Assembly: GCA_021777055.1 (NCBI GenBank)
Contig: JAIQZO010000055.1
Span: 34,780-98,779 of the forward strand
Direction: 5' to 3'
DNA from: Candidatus Anammoxibacter sp.
GTDB lineage: Bacteria; Planctomycetota; Brocadiia; Brocadiales; Anammoxibacteraceae
DNA length: 64,000 bases
Below are positions 55,426 through 64,000 of the stretch, piece after piece; position 1 is the stretch's first letter; every line of letters starts with the position of its first letter. The position numbers and the translations under genes were made by a program. The notes under the pieces are model-generated. The model ran no database searches and was not told the origin of the DNA. It saw nothing but the letters and a program-made list of their open reading frames with translations.

Positions 55426-55922
55426 ATGCCAAATCCAAACCACCCCAAAAGAGGTTCAACCATTAAAGTTGATCCCATTAAAACCAAAAAAGACATAAAC
55501 CTTATTAAAGCGTATCTTGCCAGGAAACCTATGGATCTGGCGCTCTTTACCTAGGAATAAATAAAAACCTTCGTGCCAGTGATTTATTGTCTATAAAAGT
55601 AAAGCAAGTCAAAGAGCTAAAACCTATGGATGAAATAATTATAGCACGGAAAAAGAAGACCGGCAAATCAAGGCGTATCAATCTAAATAAGGCATGTATT
55701 GAAGCAACAAAAAGTTGGCTCGGTTCCAATCTGGGCAAAAAATTAAGTGATGATGATTTTCTCTTCACTGGAAAACGAGGAAGCGTCATAGGTGTTCCGG
55801 CTGTAAATCTGAAAGTCAAAAGATGGTGTGCCGCTATAAGGCTAAATGGTATTTATGGTGCACACAGTACATGTATTTTCTCGCATAAAATATACTTATT
55901 GTTGTTAAATTATCACATTTAA
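55426..55922 (+). pseudogene. Broken tyrosine recombinase (phage-type integrase)
   Basis: From ATG 55426, PNHPKRGSTIKV...YLARKPMDLALFT reads into TAG at 55552-55554; one base seems lost there, and the next frame continues as GINKNLRASDLLSIKVKQVKELKPMDEIIIARKKKTGKSRRINLNKACIEATKSWLG...DDDFLFTGKRG...KRWCAAIRLNGIYGAHS. The catalytic Arg (RASDLL) and Lys (KKTGK) regions remain, but the sequence stops matching at GAHS, so the HxLR and Tyr motifs are lost. Decayed by frameshift and 3' truncation. Confidence 0.75.
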
Positions 55923-55974
55923 TCAGCGTTGTCCGGTTAGGTATTTGCTTGGCAGATATAGACGCTAACATCCA

Positions 55975-56170
55975 GTGCCTAAAATGCCTAAATTGCCTAA
56001 AATGAGCTAAAATTATAGAAATTGATTTATTATTAATAAAAAAACAACATTATTAACTTTAGCCACTTTAAGTAATTTAGGCAATTTCTTACACGATGAT
56101 ATTGGAAAATGTTCATTAATATGAAACATATTTACACAGCAAAAAGCTAACCGGACAATGCTGACATTTA
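55975..56170. repeat. MITE-like element, copy 2
   Basis: agtgcctaaaatgcctaaat (from ~55974) and a diverged tttaggcaatttc partner (to ~56093), followed by tatgaaacatatttacacag, then caaaaagctaacc. Same order of parts as 49660-49912. The remaining 225 bp to the transposase gene hold nothing recognised. Confidence 0.55.
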
Positions 56171-56395
56171 ATGTACTTTTGATTCTAAAATCTTGGTAGC
56201 GTTGTCAATAAGAGACCTGAAAAAAGCTATCCAGAAATAGTATTTTTAATAATTATAGATATCCAAATAATGCTTAATATAAAATATATTGTTTATCGCT
56301 TAATATGTTTGCTTGTAAAATTATCAATAAGATAACCAGACTAAGTTTTTATTGATTCCTTTAACCACTTAAATATCGCTGCCATTATAAGTTCG

Positions 56396-57616
56396 TCAAG
56401 CATCGAAACCGTTATAATAATAAGCAAGGCGAATCTTTGTCACATTAAGCACACCTGATGTCGACCACTTCCCCACATTAGTTCGGGTATTTACCGTTCT
56501 TATTAATCTTTCAACCCGGCTTGTCGTTTTACCATTTAACCTATTACTTATTGCTGTAAACATATCATGTTCTGCATTTTTTAAATACTCAGCGCTATGT
56601 TTATATCCTTTATCTATACACAACGCGATAACTGCTTCCAATCGCTCTTTCTTAGATTCCACCATCCCATCTATAATTTTATCATCATCAACAAGGGTAC
56701 GTATTGCACTGATCTCCATTACCTCTGCCAATATCTTCTTCCAATCATCTGATTTTCTTTTTACTTTGTCCTTCCACAATGTATACTTTAACTGGTGAGG
56801 GATATGCCACAAACATCTTTGAAATAAAACATTTACATTGTCTTTTATACTCTTGAATATTTTTGCATCTCCGTCTGTCACAAGTAAAAATGACTTAAAT
56901 TGCTTCATTGCTTTTATACTGCCTTTGAAAAGCCCTTTCCAATCACTATTATAGTTACCAATGTCAACCCCGGCGACTCGTATACCTCCGGATTTCTTTA
57001 ACTGAACGAAAAACCTTATTTCTTTGCCTCTTTTCTTTATACCTTTTATCGCTACCCCTGTTCCATCGGCTTCTCCATGGGCTAGTTCATTTGGATCAAG
57101 ACTGAAATCTATTTCTTTCGCTGTTTTCTGTACGGATTTCCATATCGTCATCTTATCTATTGTCCATCCAAACATGCACAACAGTTTTTCTGCCACACGA
57201 TAAGACGTTAATGATCCTATTAAGCCCAAACGCTTATATGTTTCTGGCGGGATTCTCTTCATGGGCTCTATACCTAAAAGCTTTCTGGTTAAACTGAATT
57301 TATGATTACAACTCTTACATTGCACTTGTAATTGATGTAAGATTGCCCAATAATATATCGCCAATATCTTTGTCTCTTTACCATGCCTTGTCTTCCATAT
57401 AAACTCACTGTCGTTACTACATCTATCACAACTAAATGGCTTTACTCCTAAACTCATATAGTGCTCTGCAAATCCTAATAAGGAATTTCTCATAAATTCA
57501 CTTAATAATTGCTTTACCAGACTTCTAAATGCTCCTACTAATGTCATTAATAAACAGTCTTTCAACTCTACTTTAAATTGACAATCAAATCCTATTGATA
57601 TACAATCGGTTTTCAT
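56396..57616 (-). CDS. DDE transposase, family uncertain
   Basis: 406 residues, apparently intact. An N-terminal zinc-ribbon-like region (FSCDRCSND, QVQCKSCNHKFSL) and an HTH segment (GLIGSLTSYRVAEKLLCMFGWTIDKMTIWKSV) precede an RNase-H core: first Asp in HGEADGTGVAIKG, second in LLVTDGDAKIFKSI followed by FQRCLWHIPHQLKYTLW, and a Glu candidate in TTSRVERLIRTVNTR. The pattern is mutator/IS256- or ISLre2-like, but I cannot name the IS family or its ends. AAAAGGAGGGCGC precedes the ATG and is locked in the hairpin at 57617-57683. Confidence 0.75.
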   Translation of the reverse strand: MKTDCISIGFDCQFKVELKDCLLMTLVGAFRSLVKQLLSEFMRNSLLGFAEHYMSLGVKPFSCDRCSNDSEFIWKTRHGKETKILAIYYWAILHQLQVQCKSCNHKFSLTRKLLGIEPMKRIPPETYKRLGLIGSLTSYRVAEKLLCMFGWTIDKMTIWKSVQKTAKEIDFSLDPNELAHGEADGTGVAIKGIKKRGKEIRFFVQLKKSGGIRVAGVDIGNYNSDWKGLFKGSIKAMKQFKSFLLVTDGDAKIFKSIKDNVNVLFQRCLWHIPHQLKYTLWKDKVKRKSDDWKKILAEVMEISAIRTLVDDDKIIDGMVESKKERLEAVIALCIDKGYKHSAEYLKNAEHDMFTAISNRLNGKTTSRVERLIRTVNTRTNVGKWSTSGVLNVTKIRLAYYYNGFDA

Positions 57617-57683
57617 GCGCCCTCCTTTTTTCTACATTGGATATTTATTACTAGTCACATATATACTATCCAATGGGAGGGCC
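57617..57683 (-). promoter_or_regulatory. Hairpin masking the transposase ribosome-binding site
   Basis: GCCCTCC (57621-57627) plus ATTGGAT (57638-57644) are complemented by ATCCAAT and GGGAGGGC near 57668-57684. On the transposase mRNA the GGAGGGC Shine-Dalgarno is one arm. Such structures block translation when an IS is read from an outside promoter. Confidence 0.5.
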
Positions 57684-57994
57684 TTTATCTACTCAAGTCT
57701 CCTTTTTTCTACTCTATCAATCTTTTTGCTGTTAAACGCGGTTACGAATCATGAAACAAAAGATATTGTATTGATACAGTGATATAACAAATAACAATTA
57801 CAGATCAAAGATATAGTCCGATCTGTCACATATGGGGCACAATGCACAACTAATTCGATACTATAAAAAGCAGTTAATGCACAATATGAACTTTGATTCC
57901 ATTATTTGAAATGATGCATTTACAGACATACCATACCAAATCCTCCAGATTAGAACATATCCTCAAAATTAATTAAACAGACAGAATGAATGAG
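57684..57994. other. Spacer between transposase and hemerythrin gene
   Basis: About 310 bp, AT-rich. It presumably holds the outer end of the IS. No ORF supported and no clear terminal repeat identified. Confidence 0.35.
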
Positions 57995-58399
57995 TTATAG
58001 ATCTAATTTTGAAACATATTCAATATATTTCATGTCATCTAATATAATGTGGCGTAACCACCATTTCTTGAGGAAGGTTAATATTTCTTTTATAGATACA
58101 GCCTTGTTTTTATGGCTATCAAACATTACCGAAGTTTTAATTAGTAAGGCGCGGTGTATCTGTCGGTGCTTCTCACACTCCGGATAAGAAGCATATTTCA
58201 TTAATGTTTCTTCGTATCTAAGATGTGTTTCAAGTATGATTCTTATTCTTATAATTGCTTTCTTAAGAGTTTCTTTATTAGGGTAGGTATATATGATTGA
58301 ATGTAGATCATTCATTAGTTTAATAATTTGTTTATGCTGGACATCCAATGCGGTATTTGAGACTGAATAAATTGGGCTCCACTCAATAAAATGACTCAT
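57995..58399 (-). CDS. Bacteriohemerythrin
   Basis: A di-iron oxygen-binding four-helix bundle, 134 residues from ATG 58399 (MSHFIEWSPIYSVSNTALDVQHKQIIKLMNDLHSII), with AGGAG upstream. Iron ligands are visible: H in DxQHK, HLRYEE (His plus Glu), HRQIHRAL (two His) and WLRHIILDDMKY (His and Asp). Likely oxygen sensing or scavenging, useful to an oxygen-sensitive organism. No chemotaxis gene is adjacent. Confidence 0.88.
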   Translation of the reverse strand: MSHFIEWSPIYSVSNTALDVQHKQIIKLMNDLHSIIYTYPNKETLKKAIIRIRIILETHLRYEETLMKYASYPECEKHRQIHRALLIKTSVMFDSHKNKAVSIKEILTFLKKWWLRHIILDDMKYIEYVSKLDL

Positions 58400-59354
58400 T
58401 CTATAATTTCTCCTAAATTCTATTTTCCGTTCCGTCAGAAAAGAGATCACTGCGTCCCTATAACTGAAAGATATAAACGTTAAAATAGTCCCTATATTAA
58501 AGCTAAAACCTTTTGCATACAGAAAAAAAGAAAGAAAATAATAAACAGCATTCCTAAAATGTGCAACTTTTTATTATCCCATATGTTACTACAGCTGTCA
58601 ATTAGGGGTTTCCCTGATTTTTTTGTACGGAATAACCTTACAGGATGTAGTGATATTCCTTACAACATTGTAAGGTGAAGAAGATATTTAAAACCATTGT
58701 CATTCGCACAATACCCATTTATCTTATACGTGCTCGATATACTTCGACAGTTTTAAAACCCAATTTCACAATTTTACATACCTGTTGTATGTTAACCATA
58801 CTCTTTATATATGCGTACAATATGTCTACAATCTATTTTGGGACTGTAACACCAATTTGGAAACAGAACATATTGAAAAGAATACTTGCACATGAAAATG
58901 GAAATAGAAGAGAAGGGGTAAAGCAATACCTGTGCCCCAGAAGAATCTTGATATTGATGAGGTTTTTCTAACTATCTTTAAGAGAGCATACAGCAGCGGA
59001 TCTGATGAAAGGAGAGGTAAGGATGTATAAACTTAACGACAAGTGGAATTAAGACATTATGGTTTAGAAAGATTTTAAAGCCCGCGGTAATATTATTATA
59101 GAATTGTAGAAATGTGGTTATAGTATTTAAAGAATACATATGTGAACTGTATTTGGTAAATATTTTAGGCAATGAAAATTATATCGCAGTTCAAGATATA
59201 GAATCTCCATGTATAATATGCCATACCTCTCATATAGAAATAAGAAAAAAGGAAAAGTTTAGAATCTGTTGATTTTCGCCATAAAGAGCCCGAAAAACAA
59301 ACAGACTAACTTAATGGTGCATAGATTAGAAATTTCATAACATATAAGTACCCT
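58400..59354. other. ~950-bp region without a supportable gene
   Basis: Two short coding-like stretches in different frames occur near 58675-58970 and 58930-59030 (for example DIDEVFLTIFKRAYSSGSDER), suggesting a decayed gene, but no family can be named. Confidence 0.35.
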
Positions 59355-60815
59355 TTATCCCCACGGGCTATCAAATGTTTCAGATAAATCCTTGAACTCT
59401 TTTTCTGCCTTTGAGGCCCTTTCGTACAGCATGCTGTTTTTTATTCCAAATGCTATTGACGGAGCTAATTTCTCCAGCAATTTGGTATGTTTCTTTTCAT
59501 AATAGTTTAATTTTATGCATCCAAAATTTATGCTGCCCATTATGCTGTCTTTATATTTTAAAGGGTATGCCATGCGTGACTTTATACCGTCTTTATCATA
59601 TATTTTATCCGTATCTGTCGTGCCCTGTGATGTATCACCTATAATAACAGCATCACCTGTTTCTAAAACTTTTTCCAGTATGCTACCAATTAAAGGAAAA
59701 TGGCTCTTCTCCGGCATCTTTTTTGACAATGCGCCCTTTGTCTTTGTAATAGCAAAGTTTATCACCACATCACTTTTATTTTCAAGCAGAACAACACTTA
59801 CCCTGTCCCACTCCATTAACTTTGAAAGTTCATCAAATATAAAATGGTCGACCTCATTAAGGTTAAGGTTAGAGACCAGGATCTTATTTATATTACCAAC
59901 TACCTCGTTTTCCAATTTTTCGTCCAGCTTTTCCGTATTTTCAACTCCAAATGCCAATGAAGGAGCTATTTTCTCCAACAAACTTATGTGATCCTCACCA
60001 TAATAATCAGGACTTTTACATCCAAAATTTATGCTCCCAATGATCTTGCCTTTAAACTCCAGAGGAAAGCCAAGCCTGGAGCGAATCCCACTTGCAGCAT
60101 AAATGGCATCAGTCTCGCCCCTTGACGAAACAGTATCCTTAACAATATAAGGCTTCCCGGTTTTTACGATCTCATCCAATAGACTACCGCGAAGCTTAAA
60201 ATGCTTCTCTTCCGCCATTTTTTTTGTCAATATTCCTGAATCTTTATATTCATCTTTTGTAAGTGCAAAGTTCACAACCCCGTCACCTTTATCTTCAAGC
60301 AGCACAATACTAACCCTGTCCCATTCAATCATCCTTCTCAGTTCATCACATATATTATGGTAAACATTCCTTATATCAAGATTTGATACCAGGATTTTAT
60401 TTATATTTGAAACTATATCTTTTTCAAGTTCCTCTTTTTTATTAACATGCATATCCCTTATTACACCGTCTATCCGCACGGTTTTTCCACTTGTATCAGT
60501 TACCAGTGAACTTGTTATACCAACAAGGTGTATTCTTCCATCCATCGTTTTGCATTGAACATCAAATTCCGCATCACCAGAGGAGTCTTTGTTACTTGCA
60601 AACCATTGTGCGAAATCATTCGTATCTGCAAAGTGGCTCTTCATTGACACACCTATAACATCAGCCTGGTTATTATATCCAAGAATTTTTGCACCCGCGC
60701 TGTTTATAAATATTATCTTGCAATCCTCCGTTGGTTCACACTGAAATATTGCTATTTTTAAAGAATCAACAAGAGGTTTTACCGAATCATTTGGTTTTAA
60801 TAGGTTTATTTCCAT
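59355..60815 (-). CDS. PAS-GAF-GAF sensory protein without output domain
   Basis: 486 residues: PAS domain (~15-140, FINSAGAKILGYNNQADVIG ... SLVTDTSGKTVRIDGVIRDM), then two GAF domains (~145-300 and ~310-470). The GAF domains are tandem duplicates: both start NINKILVSNL and contain MEWDRVS[IV]VLLE and [SR]R[LM][AG][FY]PL[EK][FY]K, with GSINFGCKSPDYYGE vs GSINFGCIKLNYYEK. After a short helix (YERASKAEKEFKDLSE) the protein ends, with no kinase, GGDEF or HTH. It may signal by protein contact or be a truncated sensor kinase. Confidence 0.8.
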   Translation of the reverse strand: MEINLLKPNDSVKPLVDSLKIAIFQCEPTEDCKIIFINSAGAKILGYNNQADVIGVSMKSHFADTNDFAQWFASNKDSSGDAEFDVQCKTMDGRIHLVGITSSLVTDTSGKTVRIDGVIRDMHVNKKEELEKDIVSNINKILVSNLDIRNVYHNICDELRRMIEWDRVSIVLLEDKGDGVVNFALTKDEYKDSGILTKKMAEEKHFKLRGSLLDEIVKTGKPYIVKDTVSSRGETDAIYAASGIRSRLGFPLEFKGKIIGSINFGCKSPDYYGEDHISLLEKIAPSLAFGVENTEKLDEKLENEVVGNINKILVSNLNLNEVDHFIFDELSKLMEWDRVSVVLLENKSDVVINFAITKTKGALSKKMPEKSHFPLIGSILEKVLETGDAVIIGDTSQGTTDTDKIYDKDGIKSRMAYPLKYKDSIMGSINFGCIKLNYYEKKHTKLLEKLAPSIAFGIKNSMLYERASKAEKEFKDLSETFDSPWG

Positions 60816-61109
60816 AATCTTTTTTTGTGTTTAAACACATTTTTAGGTTTCAAAAACTATTATACCAACTAAGGTGAAAGGAATTTCTAACCCCTATTTT
60901 AAAACATTATTTGAAATATGTATATAGTATTTTATGCAGATTTCAAATGATTTTTATCTGTTTTTATCTATTTTTGTTTTGTCGCTTTAGTTATATGCCC
61001 AAAGGGATCTAGCTGATTTAAGTTTTTATCTGTTTTTATTTAGTCCAATTTATTTTTATTGTGAGGTACGACGAGAGTACGACTTAACTTTTAGAGAAAG
61101 AGGTTTAAT

Positions 61110-61331
61110 ATGAATAGCACTGAAATTATCAAGACTGCTCAGATGGAGCAAAGAATTGACAAGTTTATCCAAACCGTTGATAGCATGGAAGACCTTGTAG
61201 AGGCAGAAACCTTGGATGCAATTAAAGGACTTCTGGAGATGTCCACTATACGCAATTGGGGTTTGCTTGTCAAGATGGTGTTTGACCAAATGAAAGGGCA
61301 GATGGCAGCTAAAAGAGTTCTGAGGATTTAA
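61110..61331 (+). CDS. Small hypothetical protein
   Basis: 73 residues (MNSTEIIKTAQMEQRIDKFI..., mostly helical, ending MKGQMAAKRVLRI). No family recognised. An AGAGAAAGAGG sequence precedes the ATG, which supports translation. It is followed 32 bp later by the MORN gene on the same strand. Confidence 0.5.
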   Translation: MNSTEIIKTAQMEQRIDKFIQTVDSMEDLVEAETLDAIKGLLEMSTIRNWGLLVKMVFDQMKGQMAAKRVLRI

Positions 61332-61363
61332 GATTATATCACAAACTGGTTCTTTTAGAAGTA

Positions 61364-61813
61364 ATGTTATTTATTGTATGTTTTTTTGTTGCCTATAAAT
61401 CTGGTTATGCTAAATGTGTGGAAGGAGATTGTGAAAATGGCTTTGGGATTTATATTTCTGATAATGGCACGAAGTATGTAGGTGAGTGGAAAGATAATAA
61501 AACGAATGGGCAGGGAACTCTTACATTGCCTGATGGTGAAAAGTATGCAGGTGAATGGAAAGATGATAAAAGGAATGGACAGGGAACTGCTACATTTTCT
61601 AATGGCAGGAAGTATGTAGGCGAATGGAAAGATGGTAAAAGGAATGGACTGGGGACTCTTACATGGCCTAGTGGTAGCAATTATGTAGGTGAGTGGAAAG
61701 ATAGTAAAATGAATGGGCAGGGAACTCTTACATCTTCTGATGGCATGAAGTATGTAGGTGAGTTGAAAGATAATAAACTAATTGGGAAAGTAACAAAAAT
61801 AGAGCAAGAGTAG
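61364..61813 (+). CDS. Secreted MORN-repeat protein
   Basis: 149 residues: short hydrophobic leader (MLFIVCFFVAYKSGYAKC), then five MORN repeats of ~23 residues, each with the form YxGEWKDxKxNGxGTLTxxDG (KYVGEWKDNKTNGQGT, KYAGEWKDDKRNGQGT, KYVGEWKDGKRNGLGT, NYVGEWKDSKMNGQGT, KYVGELKDNKLIGK). MORN repeats are beta-hairpin arrays often associated with lipid or membrane contact. The frame stays open for another ~40 codons after its TAG at 61811. Confidence 0.8.
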   Translation: MLFIVCFFVAYKSGYAKCVEGDCENGFGIYISDNGTKYVGEWKDNKTNGQGTLTLPDGEKYAGEWKDDKRNGQGTATFSNGRKYVGEWKDGKRNGLGTLTWPSGSNYVGEWKDSKMNGQGTLTSSDGMKYVGELKDNKLIGKVTKIEQE

Positions 61814-61849
61814 GCGGAAACAGAAAAAGCAGTACTAGAAGATTTTGGT

Positions 61850-62196
61850 GCTAAAGGTCTATCTGATATAATAGAAAACAATTTCAGACTAGGCATTTTG
61901 TCATCAAGAAGCTCTCTAAGGTGTAGATAATCATATCCATCCACTAACCACTCAACGTTAGCTTTAATTGTGTGTATATTCCCAACTAGCACAAATATTT
62001 TATATGCTTTATCCGTCATCTTTATTTTAGCAATTAAGCTATTTGCCATATATTGATCTCTGCTTATTTGTGAAGATTCGAATAACCTTGGCGGCATATC
62101 CATTGCTATCACTTTTATGCCTGATTGCTTGGCGGTAGCAATGGATCTCAGCTGAAAGTATAGAAGAGCTGAACCGTGTGCTAATAAAAGTGTCAA
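61850..62196 (-). pseudogene. Fragment resembling a ChaN/Tiki-type domain
   Basis: An open frame of TTG-start type. LRSIATAKQSGIKVIAMDMPPRLFE, SRDQYMANSLIAKI and YKIFVLVGNIHTIKANVEWL look like the core of ChaN/erythromycin-esterase/Tiki-like proteins (xRDxYMAxxI then vvxvGNxH). The 5' part is missing, and the 3' part runs into antisense of the MORN gene. It is probably a truncated gene remnant. Confidence 0.35.
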
Positions 62197-62416
62197 AAGA
62201 ATTGAAAGTGGAAGAAGTAATTATAGAGGATCAGCGTGTATCACCTCTATTCGGTGTTTATCCCTCAATCGAACTCTCTCAGCTATACCAGTCCGATCGC
62301 ATCTTACGAAGCTGCACCATTCGCTTTATGCTACGGCCTGCAGTTTTGGCCAGCACCCCTGGCTAAGTACGACCTATGTTCCACATAAGCCTTCTCGGTG
62401 CCGTGTCAGGGCAAGT

Positions 62417-62842
62417 TCAGCTATCCTCATAACCATCAAAAAAGTTTGCAAGAAACGCATAAAACAAACCTACGCATATAAGGGGGAAACCCCCACTCAC
62501 GTAGGAAATGATGCAGTGGGCTAGCCAGCTGTCAAGTGAACTTTCAAGAGATAAATTATGCGCAAATATACCTATTATAAAAAATACTGTTCCACAGTAA
62601 ACAAAATACTTTCCTGGTGACCACTTTGTGATTATATCAAGTTTCGAATTGCTTGCTTTTTCTGGCTTTAAATCTTTTCGGTCTTTATTCTCTCTTTTAC
62701 ATTGTCTGATGTAGAGAATTGCAGGTGGTATAAAACAAATTAAATACAGCCAAAAAAATTCGCCGCCATAATAATCTACAATCCGAGAAATTGTTTCCCC
62801 TATAGATTCACCATCGCCATATGCATCATAATAATCATCCAT
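62417..62842 (-). CDS. Hypothetical membrane protein
   Basis: 141 residues with about three hydrophobic helices: 28-45 (GEFFWLYLICFIPPAILYI), 78-97 (YFVYCGTVFFIIGIFAHNL) and 107-130 (IISYVSGGFPLICVGLFYAFLA), and an acidic N-terminus (MDDYYDAYGDGESIG). No family recognised. An AGAGGA precedes the ATG at a longer than usual spacing. Confidence 0.55.
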   Translation of the reverse strand: MDDYYDAYGDGESIGETISRIVDYYGGEFFWLYLICFIPPAILYIRQCKRENKDRKDLKPEKASNSKLDIITKWSPGKYFVYCGTVFFIIGIFAHNLSLESSLDSWLAHCIISYVSGGFPLICVGLFYAFLANFFDGYEDS

Positions 62843-62938
62843 TTATCCAATCCTCTTTTTCTCTGTCATATTGAGACACAAACTCCGGGTCTTTACCACT
62901 TTTGCTGATAGAAAAACAGCCGAAACATTAAATAACCC

Positions 62939-62986
62939 TTATAGTATAATGTTATTTTTGATTAAAACATTAACATTATACTATAA
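62939..62986. promoter_or_regulatory. Perfect 16-bp inverted repeat upstream of the ISL3 transposase
   Basis: ttatagtataatgtta and taacattatactataa are exact inverted copies separated by 16 bp and end 12 bp before the transposase ATG. Possible operator, or a hairpin limiting transposase translation. Confidence 0.6.
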
Positions 62987-62998
62987 GTGGTTTATTCA

Positions 62999-64000
62999 AT
63001 GTCAGCGACTGTTTCTCTAAATGGATTATACCAATTTCCTGATTGGGTAGTAGATAATATTAATCTTGATTTTAAATTAAGTATAGGAGAAGTAGTCCTG
63101 CGGCCAGATGCACGAAAAAGAGTAAATAAATGCCCCTGCTGCGGGCATCCAATGGGTGCGATGCGAGTTGTTGAGCGTCAAGTTTTAGACCTTCCCCTTG
63201 GCACGATTAATAAGATTAGTATCCGCTTTTCTAGCTCGCAGGGAAAATGTTCCCAATGTTGTCATTTTCACACTTTCTTACCCGCAGGAATCGAAAGCAA
63301 TAGTCGGGCAACGGATCGACTTAAAATTTATGTTAGTAGGTTATGTCGATTTATGCCAGTAAATAAGGCATCAAGCTTTTTTCCCATTTCAGATAATACA
63401 GCTCGACGTTGGGATAAAGACGTTTTGCAGAGGACCTTGCCATTACCATCGCTGGATGGTATTTCAGCAATACTGATTGATGAAACGAGTATCGGAAAGG
63501 GTCATGAATACTTAACGGTAGTACTAAATGCGACGACAGGAGAAGTTCTTCATCTTGCAGAAGGCAAACGGAAATCCAGCCTTGAAGGTTTTTTTGAAAA
63601 GCTGTCATCACAGCAGAAAGCAAACATAAAGGCAGTTGGCATAGATCGAAGTGGCTCATACCAATCGGTGGTGAAAGAACAAATACCAGAAGCAGATATT
63701 GTTTATGATAAATTTCATATTGTTTCAAATTACAACGATGTTATTGATGAAATCCGCAGAGAGGAATGTCGTCAGGCAGAAGAAGATGAAGATAAAGCAT
63801 TCATAAAGGGACAACGTTTTAACTTATTCAAGAATCCATGGAACCTTAAATTTGAAGCAAAGAAATCATTACAAGAGCTTCTGGCGATCAATGAAAATTT
63901 ACATTCTGCTTATGTACTAAAAGATGCGCTGAAAAATTTGTGGACATATACATCCATCGCATGGGCAGGGAGATATCTAAATAAATGGATAGGATGGGCA
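62999..64000 (+). CDS. ISL3-family transposase (3' end outside window)
   Basis: Translated by hand from ATG 62999; the frame stays open to the right edge (334 residues seen of about 400). The N-terminal zinc finger (CPCCGHPMGAMRVVERQVLDLPLG ... KCSQCCHFHTFLP), the RCRF-like CRF segment, and the DDE core are typical of ISL3: first Asp in ILIDETSIGKGHEYLTVVLNATTGEV, second in AVGIDRSGSYQSVVKEQIPEADIVYDKFHIV. Apparently intact as far as it goes. A 16-bp inverted repeat lies just upstream. Confidence 0.88.
   Translation, partial: MSATVSLNGLYQFPDWVVDNINLDFKLSIGEVVLRPDARKRVNKCPCCGHPMGAMRVVERQVLDLPLGTINKISIRFSSSQGKCSQCCHFHTFLPAGIESNSRATDRLKIYVSRLCRFMPVNKASSFFPISDNTARRWDKDVLQRTLPLPSLDGISAILIDETSIGKGHEYLTVVLNATTGEVLHLAEGKRKSSLEGFFEKLSSQQKANIKAVGIDRSGSYQSVVKEQIPEADIVYDKFHIVSNYNDVIDEIRREECRQAEEDEDKAFIKGQRFNLFKNPWNLKFEAKKSLQELLAINENLHSAYVLKDALKNLWTYTSIAWAGRYLNKWIGWA

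Noticed and set aside
58675-58971. 98-codon plus-strand open frame
   Set aside because: Composition changes along the frame and protein-like sequence shifts to another frame near 58930; perhaps a decayed gene but not assignable.
62178-62366. 62-codon plus-strand open frame
   Set aside because: Overlaps the minus-strand fragment and a GC-rich stretch; no domain and no ribosome-binding site.

Overview
The window looks like a chromosomal piece of an AT-rich diderm bacterium, most plausibly an anammox-type planctomycete (Candidatus Scalindua-like). That is an inference from the mix of BamA and Mla genes, a nine-haem cytochrome c carrying a PKD domain, duplicated FG-GAP proteins, and long AT-rich intergenic stretches full of small dispersed repeats. 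No marker gene fixes the taxonomy.

Layout. 1-10.6 kb is a housekeeping block read on the minus strand: rplM-rpsI, ilvD, tRNA-Gln, prs, rplY, rpsF, ssb, rpsR, rplI, dnaB, and a bamA gene that runs off the left edge. 11.1-17.4 kb is a minus-strand type II secretion/type IV pilus operon (pseudopilins I, J, K, then GspE/PilB, GspF/PilC, PilT), preceded by a cyclic-nucleotide-binding protein. 19.3-22.8 kb holds a plus-strand pair, a double U32 protein and an extended SDR. It converges on a large multihaem cytochrome through a shared hairpin. 28.1-32 kb is a sensory unit: periplasmic binding-like protein, Cache/HAMP/PAS/PAS histidine kinase, NarL-type regulator. 32.8-36.2 kb has two paralogous secreted FG-GAP/Pro-rich/DUF5666-like proteins, followed by crcB. 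37.3-40.5 kb has a glycosyltransferase-like protein overlapping a diguanylate cyclase. 40.5-45.9 kb has an MBL hydrolase, a PKD protein, deaD and aconitase.

The most unusual locus is 46.25-47.15 kb. It encodes a 140-residue free-standing relative of the glycyl-radical C-terminus of class III ribonucleotide reductase. Upstream lie three copies of one regulatory module: a pair of NrdR-like boxes 31 bp apart, then a sigma70 promoter at a fixed distance. A Mla-type lipid transport operon follows (mlaE, mlaF, mlaD plus a lipoprotein), with repeat elements lodged between its genes. Upstream of it is a tandem array of four ~128-bp units, each with two hairpins.

52-64 kb is accessory DNA: a beta-propeller remnant, RidA, a ParDE toxin-antitoxin module fused to a truncated DUF1778-like antitoxin, a broken integrase, two transposases of different families, a hemerythrin, a PAS-GAF-GAF protein, a MORN-repeat protein and several gene fragments.
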